Assembly: GCA_034509735.1 (NCBI GenBank)
Contig: JACGWO010000005.1
Span: 11,053,692-11,117,691 of the forward strand
Source: Sesamum alatum
Lineage: Eukaryota > Streptophyta > Magnoliopsida > Lamiales > Pedaliaceae
Direction: 5' to 3'
DNA: 64,000 nucleotides
Positions 1-9,879 of this stretch are shown here, piece after piece (position 1 is the stretch's first letter; the number at the start of each line of letters is the position of its first letter). Under the pieces are notes generated by a model, which saw nothing but the letters and a program-made list of their open reading frames with translations, was not told the DNA's origin and searched no databases. The position numbers were made by a program, and so were the translations under genes.

Positions 1-597
1 GGTCTTGTCACTAAAACTGTGGCCACAGTGACTGAACAGAAGGGAAGGATTCCCTTGCGGCGTTTAGTGAGGACAGACCAACACTTAGGTCCAAAATGGG
101 TACCTGCATTTTCCGTGCCCTAGACTCTAAGTGATGAGACCGAAGACAGAAGGACAAGTGTACTGTTAGAGCCTAAATGTTCATCCCTGAATATTTCACC
201 TAGTCTCTAGTGCCATGGACCGTTGCTAGATGGCCACCCATGGTAACGGAAGGATTCTAGGAATCCGACCAAGTCTAGCTGAAAGGTGAACCTAAAGAGT
301 CACACACTATCCACACACATTTAGATATTTAATTAGGAATTAAATATTGGAGTGAAGGAATGATTAAATTGGATTTAATCGGGTCCTCTATTTTTTCTTG
401 GAGAAATAATTCCTTCTATTAGATATAAGGAATTAAATTGATAAATTAGATTTATCAAAGGGATTTATTTAATGGGCTTAAATAATATTTATATTTATTT
501 TAGCCTCTTGGAAATATTTAAATAGGTTTTAAATATTCCATTAAATTAAATTAAATCAACGGTTGAGATCAATGGGAGAGATGGATGGCTAGGATTG

Positions 598-714
598 TTT
601 TGACTAGGTCAAAACACTACTTTGACTAGGACTTTGACTAGGTCAAAATCATAGTCAAATTAGAGTTCTTAAAAGAGGAGTTTTAAAGAGGATTAAACTC
701 CTCTTCTATATAAA
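598..714 (+). promoter_or_regulatory. LTR promoter of E1: W-box cluster plus TATA box
   Basis: Six TTGAC/GTCAA cores lie within about 60 bases. Two form inverted repeats: TTTTGACTAGGTCAAAA (598-614) and TTTGACTAGGTCAAA (633-647). TTGAC followed by C or T is the known W-box bound by plant WRKY factors. A TATATAAA box is at 707-714. Between them AAGAGGAGTTT (673-683) and AAACTCCTCTT (695-705) form an 11-bp inverted repeat. Transcription would start about 30 bases after the TATA box. WRKY control is an inference from the motifs. Confidence 0.7.
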
Positions 715-925
715 CCCTAGCATCCTACAAGTTGAAGGATGATGAAATTCCAACACACACAACACACACACACAACTCGGCTCTCTCTCCCTCTATCTCG
801 TCCGCCCTCTCTCTCTCACACACTCCAAGAAAATTATTTTTCTTTGTTCTCTTGTTCTTGGAACATTAGAACTTGATGAATCAATACCGTTAATTCATAA
901 CGTGTTGTTGATTCATCCACTCCAA

Positions 926-931
926 AATAAA
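926..931 (+). promoter_or_regulatory. possible poly(A) signal AATAAA in LTR
   Basis: AATAAA lies about 210 bases after the TATA box and is also present in the 3' LTR of E1 (about 9273). Its position suits an R region, but plant poly(A) signals are loose, so this is weak support. Confidence 0.35.
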
Positions 932-1170
932 AACTTGTTCGATGCTAGCACGACGTGCAAGATACGTGGGTGGATCGTGTGTCACGATTTGGAAGGTCTC
1001 AAGAACGAGATCTTGGTGCAAAACGGGGAACAACGCGTGTAGCCGTTGAAGACGAAAACGACAACGGGTAGGTCTCGTTTATGATTTTCGTCCCTTTTAA
1101 TTTTCTACCCTATGGCCTCCATGATTCTTTTATGTTTTATTATTCATGAGATACACCGAACACCCGGGAA

Positions 1171-1193
1171 TTTCAAAGGCACACCCTTTGAAA
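1171..1193 (+). promoter_or_regulatory. U5 hairpin, covarying between copies
   Basis: TTTCAAAGG (1171-1179), loop CACAC, CCTTTGAAA (1185-1193) make a perfect 9-bp stem. The same place in other LTRs keeps a stem with changed bases on both sides: CTCAAGGG/CCCTTGAG in E5, TTCAAGGG/CCCTTGAA in E2, CCCAAGGG/CCCTTGGG in the E10 3' LTR. It follows a conserved block ATACACCGAAC. A structured RNA is inferred; the role is unknown. Confidence 0.6.
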
Positions 1194-1296
1194 CGTGTTC
1201 TTTAATTTAAAGCATGTTTAAATTCCGCATTTATTTTTAATTATACCGCGCTTCCGCATTCGCGCTTTTCCCGGGACGATCCACAATTCCTTTCAG

Positions 1297-1308
1297 TGGT
1301 ATCAGAGC
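1297..1308 (+). other. primer-binding site of E1 (tRNA-iMet)
   Basis: TGGTATCAGAGC begins two bases after the LTR end. It is complementary to the 3' end of plant initiator tRNA-Met, the usual primer for minus-strand DNA synthesis in copia elements. Confidence 0.95.
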
Positions 1309-1508
1309 CCGGTTCGGTGTATAGGCCTAGGGTTTATGTGCGTTTTAAGCATGAAACGTGTTTTGAGCATGTTTTAATTGAATCTTGATTTTCTTGATTA
1401 TTAAAGCATGTTGTTTTATTGCTTTTAATTCGTGTGAAATTCTAAATGTTGGTATTTTCTGTTTTTCTTGGGAAACCGGGGGAAAATTTGAACTGAAAAC
1501 GAGAAACG

Positions 1509-2082
1509 CCACAGCCGGCCAGCCGGGAAGGCTGGCCGCGCGCAGCCGAGCGCTGCCGGCAGGGCAGACGCGCGCAGGCAAGGGTAGCCTGCGCGCGCCC
1601 GCCCAGCCGGTCGCGCAGGGGCAGCGCGCAGCCAGGATGGCTGCGCGCGGGCGTGCGCGCAAGGGGGCGCCTCCAGCCGCGCGCGCGAGCAGACGAGGGT
1701 GTCTGCGCGCGCGCGCGCGCGCAAGGCTGTCGGGCGGAGAGCCCGCGCGCGGACGGCACCAGGCGCGCTGCCAGGCGCGCGCGCACGCAGACGGAGGCGT
1801 CTGCGCGCGCGCGCACAGCGCACAGCGCAGGCACGCGGCTGGCGACCAGCAGGCCGACGCGCGCGAGCAGAGGAGCCTGCGCGCGCGACGGCCGGCCGGA
1901 ACACCAAGCCCCGCAGCGCGCGCTGCCGGCCAGGCGCGCGCGCACGCAGGCAAGGGGCCTGCGCGCGCGCGCCCGGCCAGGCATTGCCTGTGCGCGCGCA
2001 GGGGCGGCAGGCTGGGCCTGCTGCCCTGCGCGCACGGCCGGCCGGCTGCTGCCGGTGGCGGCGGCCGGCGGCTGCTGCAGCT
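1509..2082 (+). repeat. GC-rich array of short hairpins in E1 leader
   Basis: This stretch is very rich in G and C inside AT-rich flanks. It is built of irregular units, each with a short inverted repeat flanked by alternating CG runs. Clear stems: CGGCCAGCC 1516-1524 with 1530-1538; CGCGCGCAGGC 1569-1579 with 1587-1597; GCGCGCAGCC 1624-1633 with 1639-1648; GCAGAC 1689-1694 with 1701-1706; GCAGACG 1787-1793 with 1798-1804; CGCAGGC 1945-1951 with 1957-1963; CAGGC 1978-1982 with 1986-1990. Loops are 3-7 bases, often purine-rich. The alternating CG runs could form Z-DNA. Function unknown. Confidence 0.8.
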
Positions 2083-3135
2083 AGGGTTTTTTAAAACCCT
2101 AGTATTTTTTATTTTTTATTTAGTTTTCAGTTTTAATTTTGAATTAATTCTGAAAAATTCGTTTTTTGGGTTCAATTTTGCCTAAATTCCTAAAGACATT
2201 ATTTTAAGAGTAAAATAAATTGGATTTGGAATCCCGGGGTTATTTTGCTTAAAATAATGAGGAAAGGTTTTCCTAAAACGAAAAAAATATTATTACCAAT
2301 ATTTGTGTTTTATTTTTTCACACGTTGCGCACATGATCATTTATTTCTGTTTTGGATTATTATGATTGGAAATCATGAATATTGGTATATTGTAATTATG
2401 TGATTGGATCATGTGATTATGTGTGTTGGATGGAAATGGATGATCACGAGCCCTAGACCGGATGTATGGTTTAATTTTCTGTTGGGCCTGTGTGCCTCTT
2501 TAACTGCTTTCTCCTTCTCTCTTTCTAGTGCCTTGGAATAATAAGGCTTTCTACCTCCCTCCTTATGTACTCCCCCCGGGTTTTCGCTGGGGTTTCTACT
2601 TTTTAATATGTAATGAGAGTAGACTAGGAGTGAGGTTTCCATTTTTTGTAATTGGTGGAGTAGAAGGAAGGACCACATGGAGAGCCCAGACCGGAGGTCC
2701 CTTGGAGTTTTCCATGAAGTGAAGAAAGAGGAAAAGAGACCAAGGCCCATCAGCATGATGATTGGGTTACTATTATTGTAATAGTATAGGACCAACCCTA
2801 GATTGACCATAGATCCACTGCAGGCTCAGTGGATCGCATAGGATTCGGGCTCGTGATCATCCAACAGGGGCGTGCTAGGCTTTAATTTTGCATGTGGTTA
2901 TTATGATGGATGAATGGCTTTTATTTATCATATAACTGCTATGGATGGATTTTATTTATGCATTATGGATGAATGTATGGATATATTATGAGATCTCGGT
3001 CATTCACTACTCTCACATTGTTGGACCAATGTTGAAAATATTAGACCCTAAATAAAGTGGACATGAACTCTAGGAGTTCGTCCATGCCTTCTAATCCGTG
3101 GCACAGTGAGAAGCTGTTTTAGGTCAATAGCGTGG

Positions 3136-3356
3136 TCTCACGAGTCGTGGCACGTTATTGTACTTAAAAGAAGCTGCACTGTGTCATGAACGAAAAATGG
3201 GCTGCTGTTACCTGTCTCACGAGTCGTGGGGGTACCAGTGGTCTGTGGCTCGGTCGATTGGGTCGGGTCTAACGCCCAATTAGCATGATTCGCTTGGAGT
3301 CCTCGGGATCATGCGAAAGGGTGAGGCAATAATCTTGGGAATCTCGTGGAACGAGA
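3136..3356 (+). promoter_or_regulatory. conserved leader palindromes, candidate RNA packaging/dimer signal
   Basis: TCTCACGAGTCGTGG occurs twice (3136-3150 and 3215-3229). Each copy contains the palindrome CACGAGTCGTG. A third stem TCTCGT-GGA-ACGAGA is at 3342-3356. The pair recurs in the leaders of E2, E5, E7, E8, E9 and E10 at 79-82 base spacing. The position between PBS and gag is where packaging and dimer signals lie in retroelements, but that role is inferred. Confidence 0.55.
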
Positions 3357-3599
3357 ATGGTATGGAATACCTCCCTTAGGATCTTTTCCATGCGAATCGT
3401 AAAAGCGGGGTATGGGAAAAATCGCTGTGGATCCCAAGCCCACTAGGAAAGGATTTCCCGAAAATCACGTTGAGAGTACCGTGTTTTCGTATAAATAGTG
3501 GGAGGATTAAATGACTAAAGACCAAGCATTTAATTATTTCATCAAACCACCGTCTTTATTTCTGCTGATCGCGCGTTGTTTTCTAAATGTAGATTTAAA

Positions 3600-4480
3600 A
3601 TGTCTAAGAACCCACTATCAACCATTCTTGAGACAAACAAATTCAATGGAACAAATTACAACGACTGGTTGCGCAATCTCAGGATAGTCCTAGATTACGA
3701 GAACCAAGGCTACGTCATGGACGAGCCTCTCCCTAGGACCTTACCGGAAGGATCCACGCCAGAAGAACGTGAGACGTTCGAGACTTGGCATAAGGATAAC
3801 CGGAAGGTCCGTAGCGTCATACTTGCTTCGATGACCAATGAGATTCAGAAGCAATATGAAAGGCTAGACGATGTCCCTTCCATTATGGCTCGCCTTAAGG
3901 ATTGCTATGCAGTCCCGGACCGGCATACTAGGTATGTCGCGACCAAGGCGTTCTTTGGAACTAAAATGACAGAAGGATCCTCTGTACAAGAGCATGGGGT
4001 TAAAATGCTTACCCTAGTGGAAAAGCTCGAGGACCTAAAGGCAGGTCTCGATAACGAAACGTACATAGATGTGATCCTTCAGTCACTCCCACCCTCCTTC
4101 GACCAATTTATCGTCAACTATAACATGAATACACTTGAGAAGGGCATTCATGAGTTGATCAATATGTTGGTGCAATACGAGGCAACGACTAAGAAGTCCA
4201 TGCCTTCGGTATTGTTTGGAGGTGCTTCAACTTCCAAGACGAAAGCAAGGGTGCCGGACGTTGGAAAAAGAAGAAGGGAAGGGAAAAGCCGTCATAGCAG
4301 CTACGAACACTCAGAGTGTTCCCAGTGCCAAAGAGGGGAAAGGCAAAGGAAAGGGAAAGGTTGTCTCCAAGCAACAGTCAAAGGCATATGACATATGTAT
4401 CAACTGCCGTGAGAAAGGGCATTGGAAGAGAGAGTGCCCCAAACTCTTCTCAAACCAAGGTATATTTGTGATTGAGGTTA
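3600..4480 (+). pseudogene. gag: gag region of E1 (copia gag, CCHC knuckle)
   Basis: The capsid-like domain starts at the ATG at 3600 (MSKNPLSTILETNKFNG), shared by all copies, rather than the upstream in-frame ATG at 3576, which lies in the leader. About 210 residues read cleanly and match the copia gag family (UBN2 / Retrotran_gag type). A one-base loss in an A run near 4243 shifts the frame; the lysine-rich linker and the knuckle (4396-4437, CX2CX4HX4C, CINCREKGHWKREC) continue in another frame. Gag forms the virus-like particle, and the knuckle binds genomic RNA. E6 shows that gag and protease are normally one frame with no stop between. Confidence 0.9.
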
Positions 4481-5850
4481 ACATGGTCACTAATTCTGCC
4501 TCTTGGTATTGGATACCGGCTGTGGAGCTCACATTTGCAATGATTTGCAGGTGCTGAAAAGAAGCAGAAAACTAAGTAGCGGGACATGATCCTGAAGCTT
4601 GGAAATGGCAAGGCCATCTCGGCAGAAGCAGTAGGATCCGCCACTTTAGTGATTAGTGATACCATTAGCATAGAATTAGAGCAGGTTTATTTTGTACCTA
4701 GTATGATTAAGAACATCATTTCCATTCCATTGTTGGACAATAGTGGTTATGAGTTCAGAATCAATAAAAATTGCTTTTATTTGATGAGGTGTGGAATTGC
4801 TCATCTACTTGGTACATTGCATAACGGGCTCTATATCTTGCAACAAACCAATTTCGTTCTTAACGCTCAACACAAACGGAAATTTGATAATAACGGGAAC
4901 GCACGTCTGTGGCACGCTAGGCTAGGTCACATATCCCAAGATAGGATGAAAAGGTTGGTAGACTCAAAGAACCTAGAGGTTGGGGACTTGAGTGATCTAC
5001 CAACTTGTGAGTCTTGTCTAAGAGGGAAAAATGACCAAGAAGCCCTTTGTAGGACAAAGCAGGCTTGCCACAGGTCTGTTGGACTTGGTCCATACAGACG
5101 TGTGTGGACCACTAAGGACGCAGGCCCGAGGTGGGTTCTCCTACTTCATAACCTTCACCGATGACCATTCACGGTACGGTTATGTTTACCTGATGAGGTA
5201 CAAGTCTGAAGCTCTTGAGAGGTTTAAAGAATTCAGGCTTGAAGTGGAGAACCAGACCAACTGCAAAATTAAAGTCCTACGGTCAGACCGAGGCGGTGAA
5301 TACCTTAGTGCCGAATTCCTAGATTATCTAAAAGAAAATGGTATAATATCGGAATGGACACCTCCCGGAACACCACAGTTAAATGGCATCTCTGAAAGGA
5401 GGAACCGAACCCTGTTGGACATGGTTCGGTCCATGATGAGTTTTACCAAATTGCCCTTATCGTTTTGGGTTATGCATTAGAAACGGCAGCCAAGTTGTTG
5501 AATTTGGCGCCTACCAGTGCATTGACCCAAACGCCATATGAGATATGGCACGGCAAGCCTGCGTCCTACAACTACTTGAAAGTGTGGGGTAGCCCCGCAT
5601 ACGTCAAGAGGTTAGTGGGAGATAAGCTAGAATCCAGTCTAGCCTATGCAGGTTCGTTGGATACCCTAAAGAAACTGCGGGTTATTACTTTTATAACCCT
5701 TTGGAACAAAAGGTATTTATTTCAAGGAATGCAGTATTCTTGGAGCAAGGCTTCCCAGAGGATATCCAACCTGATGAGCTGATCCTTGAGGATTCAAGTG
5801 ATGGAGCTCAGCCATCAGAAATAGCGGCGGAAACCTCACCAAGAGGATTT
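4481..5850 (+). pseudogene. pol: protease and integrase region of E1 pol
   Basis: Aspartic protease: DTGCGAHICND at about 4510-4545, just after a one-base loss near 4504. Integrase: HHCC zinc domain with the two His in WHARLGH (about 4910-4930) and CESC (about 5005-5020), then the core with D in HTDVCGPL (about 5090), D in RSDRGGEY (about 5285) and E in NGISERRNRTLL (about 5390-5415). Frameshifts, all single bases, fall near 4575, 5028, 5468 and 5636. No nonsense substitution was seen. The integrase would insert the cDNA copy in the nucleus. The segment after 5760 is a proline-rich linker to the reverse transcriptase. Confidence 0.9.
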
Positions 5851-7648
5851 AGGATTAACGCACGGAGGGCTGACCAACCTAGAGAAGTCCAACATGCTAG
5901 GCATGAAGGACAAGCTCAAGAAAGGCCAGTCCCGGCCCCTGAACCTCCGGCACCGATACAGTCAGCGCCCACAGTCACCACTGACGTTCCCGTCCTCCGT
6001 AGGTCCACTAGAGAATCCAGACCTCCAGTGAGATATGGGTTTCTAGGTACGACCGATCTTCTGGATAAAGATCCTAAGACATACGGGGAAGCGATGTCTG
6101 ACATCGACTCCGGGAAATGGCTTGAGGCCATGAAGACCGAAATGGACTCCATGAGCGAGAACCAAGTTTGGAGACTTGTAGATCCACCGAAAGGTGTTAA
6201 GCCAGTGGGCTGTAAGTGGGTCTACAAGCGCAAACTCGGCGTTGATGGAGAAGTCACAACCTTTAAGGCTAGGCTTGTAGCTAAGGGATACACTCAACGA
6301 CCCGGGGTCGATTTTGAGGATACCTACTCGCCAGTAGCCATGGCTAAGTCCATTCGGATCCTGCTTGCCATAGCAGCATGGTATGACTATGAAATATGGC
6401 AGATGGACGTGAAAACGGCCTTCCTCAACGGTTTCGTTGAAGAAGAGATCTATATGGATCAGCCGGAGGGTTTCACGGTCACTGGAGAAGAACAGAAGGT
6501 CTGTCGTCTCCAGAAGTCCATCTATGGCCTCAAACAAGCATCCCGAAGTTGGAACATTCGATTTGATGAAGTAATACGGGGATATGACTTCATCAAAAAA
6601 CGAATCCGACCCTTGTGTATACAAGAAGGTCAGTGGGAGCTCTATAGTGTTCCTAGTACTTCACGTGGATGACATTCTGCTCATTGGTAATGACGTCAGA
6701 ATGTTAGGAAACACGAAAGCATGGCTGTCAACCAAGTTTTCCATGAAGGACTTGGGTGAAGCCTCCTACATCCTAGGCATCCAGATTGTCAGGGACAGAT
6801 CTAAAAGGATGTTAGGGCTCACCCAAAACTCATATATGGAGAAAGTCCTAAAGAGATATCGAATGGACAACTCCAAACGAGGATTCCTTCCAATGAGGCA
6901 TGGGGTCAAGTTATCCAAGAAGCAGTCCCCGCAGACTGATGAGGAACTTGAAAAGATGAAAGTCATCCCCTATGCTTCTGCCGTAGGTAGCATCCAATAT
7001 GCGGTCCATTGCACCAGGCCTGACATTGCATACGCTTTGAGCGTGACAAGCAGATATCAGTCCTGTGCAGGAGAGGCACATTGGAATGCCGTCAAGGGCA
7101 TCCTTAAGTACCTTAGGAGGACTAAGGAAATGTTCTTGGTCTATGGCAATGGAGAACTAATTCTGGAAGGCTTTAGCGACGCTAGCTTCCAGTCTGATGA
7201 CGATGATGCCAAGTCTCAATCGGGTATGTATTCAAACTCAACGGAGGAGTAGTGGCTTGGGAAAAGTTCCAAGCAAGCAACCACTGCTGACTCCACCACT
7301 GAGCTGAATACATAGCAGCTTCAAAAGCTGCTAAGGAAGCGGTTTGGATGAGAAACTACATCCAAGAGTTGGGTGTGGTGCCTAGCATCGCCGAGCCTGT
7401 TGTCATCTTCTGTGATAACAACGGTTGCAATAGCGCAAGCAAAGGAACCGAGATCTCATCACCGTTCCAAACACATTCTTAGACGCTACCATCTTCTTAG
7501 AGAAATGGTAGGAAGAGGTGACGTTCGGATGGACCGAGTCAACTCAGCAGACAACACAGCAGACCCGCTGACAAAGCCTATGTCGCAGAGTGCTCATACG
7601 CAACATCTTGAGAAGATGGGGATTAGGCATATGGGTGATTGGCTTTAA
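5851..7648 (+). pseudogene. pol: reverse transcriptase and RNase H region of E1 pol
   Basis: The RT (RVT_2 type) reads from about 6080 (GKWLEAMKTEMDSM) through the first catalytic Asp in QMDVKTAFLNG (about 6400-6432) to the second motif at 6662-6673, which here is HVDD instead of the usual YVDD of E2, E5, E8 and E10. RNase H follows (SDASFQSDDDDAKS about 7177; TAEAEY region about 7300; ADPLTKPMS about 7560-7590) and ends at TAA 7646-7648. Single-base indels lie near 6597, 7224, 7261, 7304 and 7424. Tyr to His at the active motif may reduce activity. Confidence 0.9.
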
Positions 7649-7653
7649 AGGTC

Positions 7654-7663
7654 AAGTGGGAGA
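7654..7663 (+). other. polypurine tract of E1
   Basis: AAGTGGGAGA ends one base before the 3' LTR start (7665). It is the expected plus-strand primer site and is nearly the same in all families here. Confidence 0.85.
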
Positions 7664-7664
7664 T

Positions 7665-9650
7665 TGTTAGAATAGGTGACCATGTAAGCCAATTTTGCGG
7701 GTATATGTAACCTATGTCTAGACAATTATAGGTGTTTGATAAATCATTAATGAATAAAGAAGTGAATTTCATTTGGCATTACTTTGTTTGTGTTCACTTA
7801 TATCTGTTTTCTATATCTGTTCACTACGCAAACAAAGCCCACGGACTGAGAATCAATTTCGGGGACTGGGACTACGCTTGGAGGTAGGTCCATGGAATCA
7901 GTCTTCCCGAATCAGTCCGGAAATCTCCAAGTCAAGGAATCCCGAAAATGGGTACCGGGATTCCATTTGAGACTTGCACTAAGCACCTGCTGTCGTGTTT
8001 CATCGACGGTGACGAGGGTCGTCTAAAGCAGTGTTAGTGGGTTAGCATGCTAGGACGCAGCTGACTGAGGTGACTCGCGGGAACCGTCTTACGGAGGACC
8101 TTGAGTATGGTCAGCAAGGTATGACGTGTATTCCCGGTTCCAACGGTACAGGTCAAGTCCTTTGACTTGAGGAATTGCTGAGTTTACCTGTACATCAGGG
8201 CTGTATCTTAGGTATGGTGAGAGATTGCCAGAATTCTCTTTGGTAGTCATAAGCCATGTCTAGTGCAGTTCTGGTGTGCAAAGTGACAGTAGTTTCCAAG
8301 AAAGGATCTGTCTCCTGTCAATAGGTTTTGGCAGTTGAGTCTCATATATACTCTAGGTCTTGTCCCTAAAACTGTGGCCACAGTGACTGAACAGAAGGGA
8401 AGGATTCCCTTGCGGCGTTTAGTGAGGACAGACCAACACTTAGGTCCAAAATGGGTACCTGCATTTTCCGTGCCCTAGACTCTAAGTGATGAGACCGAAG
8501 ACAGAAGGACAAGTGTACTGTTAGAGCCTAAATGTTCATCCCTGAATATTTCACCTAGTCTCTAGTGCCATGGACCGTTGCTAGATGGCCACCCATGGTA
8601 ACGGAAGGATTCTAGGAATCCGACCAAGTCTAGCTGAAAGGTGAACCTAAAGAGTCACACACTATCCACACACATTTAGATATTTAATTAGGAATTAAAT
8701 ATTGGAGTGAAGGAATGATTAAATTGGATTTAATCGGGTCCTCTATTTTTTCTTGGAGAAATAATTCCTTCTATTAGATATAAGGAATTAAATTGATAAA
8801 TTAGATTTATCAAAGGATTTATTTAATGGGCTTAAATAATATTTATATTTATTTTAGCCTCTTGGAAATATTTAAATAGGTTTTAAATATTCCATTAAAT
8901 TAAATTAAATCAACGGTTGAGATCAATGGGAGAGATGGATGGCTAGGATTGTTTTGACTAGGTCAAAACACTACTTTGACTAGGACTTTGACTAGGTCAA
9001 AATCCTAGTCAAATTAGAGTTCTTAAAAGAGGAGTTTAAAGAGGATTAAACTCCTCTTCTATATAAACCCCTAGCATCCTACAAGTTGAAGGATGATGAA
9101 ATTCCAACACACACAACACACACACACAACTCGGCTCTCTCTCCCTCTATCTCGTCCGCCCTCTCTCTCTCACACACTCCAAGAAAATTATTTTTCTTTG
9201 TTCTCTTGTTCTTGGAACATTAGAACTTGATGAATCAATACCGTTAATTCATAACGTGTTGTTGATTCATCCACTCCAAAATAAAAACTTGTTCGTTGCT
9301 AGCACGACGTGCAAGATACGTGGGTGGATCGTGTGTCACGATTTGGAGGGTCTCAAGAACGAGATCTTGGTGCAAAACGGGGAACAACGCGTGTAGCCGT
9401 TGAAGACGAAAACGACAACGGGTAGGTCTCGTTTATGATTTTCGTCCCTTTTTAATTTTCTACCCTATGGCCTCCATGATTCTTTTATGTTTTATTATTC
9501 ATGAGATACACCGAACACCCGGGAATTTCAAAGGCACACCCTTTGAAACGTGTTCTTTAATTTAAAGCATGTTTAAATTCCGCATTTATTTTTAATTATA
9601 CCGCGCTTCCGCATTCGCGCTTTTCCCGGGACGATCCACAATTCCTTTCA
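7665..9650 (+). repeat. 3' LTR of E1
   Basis: 1986 bases, starting TGTTAGAATAGGTGACC and ending CCTTTCA. It shows the full family A LTR: a U3 with the block GGACTGGGACTACGCTTGG (about 7863-7881), a W-box cluster (about 8950-9012), TATATAAA at 9060-9067 and the U5 hairpin. Almost identical to 1-1295. Confidence 0.95.
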
Positions 9651-9879
9651 TGGACCTACCTCCAAGCGTAGTCCCAGTCCCCGAAATAGGTTTTCTGTCG
9701 TAGGCTTTGTTTGCATAGTGAACAGATAGATATGAAGCAGTAAAGTGAATGCAAACAAAGTAATGCCAGAATGAATTGCACTTCTTTATTCATTAATAGT
9801 TTATCAAAATACTGAAATTGTATAGACATAGGTTACATTTTGCCCGCCAAGATTGGCTATATGGTCACCTATTCTAGCA
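9651..9879 (-). repeat. inverted family A LTR fragment (5' end), target of E1
   Basis: Read on the minus strand it starts TGCTAGAATAGGTGACC at 9879 and runs through the conserved U3 block to 9651, where E1 begins. The rest should lie left of E1, outside the window. It abuts mid-leader sequence of E2 at 9880, so it is best read as a minus-strand element or solo LTR inserted into the E2 leader and later hit by E1. Confidence 0.8.

Larger units (their letters stand above)
1..1295 (+). repeat. 5' LTR of E1 (3' two thirds)
   Basis: It matches 8356-9650 almost base for base and ends in CA directly before the PBS. Recognisable parts are an AT-rich block (about 310-560), a W-box cluster and TATA box (598-714), a CA-rich then CT-rich stretch (about 750-830), a possible poly(A) signal AATAAA (926-931), the conserved U5 segment with GGGTAGGT (1066-1073) and a 9-bp hairpin (1171-1193). 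U3/R/U5 limits are inferred from the TATA position only. Confidence 0.95.
1309..3599 (+). other. untranslated leader of E1
   Basis: About 2.3 kb between PBS and gag start. It contains the GC-rich hairpin island (1509-2082), then AT-rich sequence, and the conserved palindrome region (3136-3356) ahead of gag. No reading frame here resembles a protein; the long frames across 1385-2185 exist only because GC-rich DNA lacks stops. The leader is alignable to those of E2, E5, E9 and, in its last third, to families B and C. Confidence 0.85.
1..9650 (+). mobile_element. Ty1/copia retrotransposon E1 (family A), youngest-looking copy
   Basis: Order seen: 5' LTR (cut by the window start), PBS, long leader with a GC-rich island, gag-pro-int-rt-rh, purine tract, 3' LTR. 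Window base 1 corresponds to base 8356 of the 3' LTR, so about 691 bases of the 5' LTR are missing. The two LTRs overlap for 1295 bases and I count only about 4 substitutions and 4 one-base homopolymer indels, which indicates a recent insertion. It lies in a minus-strand A LTR (9651-9879) in the leader of E2. The left TSD is outside the window, so the target duplication cannot be tested. The coding region is broken only by single-base indels. Confidence 0.95.

Noticed and set aside
1345..2185. Several long Arg/Ala-rich reading frames on both strands
   Set aside because: All overlap the GC-rich hairpin island, where stops are rare. They are low in complexity, are open in many frames at once and match no protein family.
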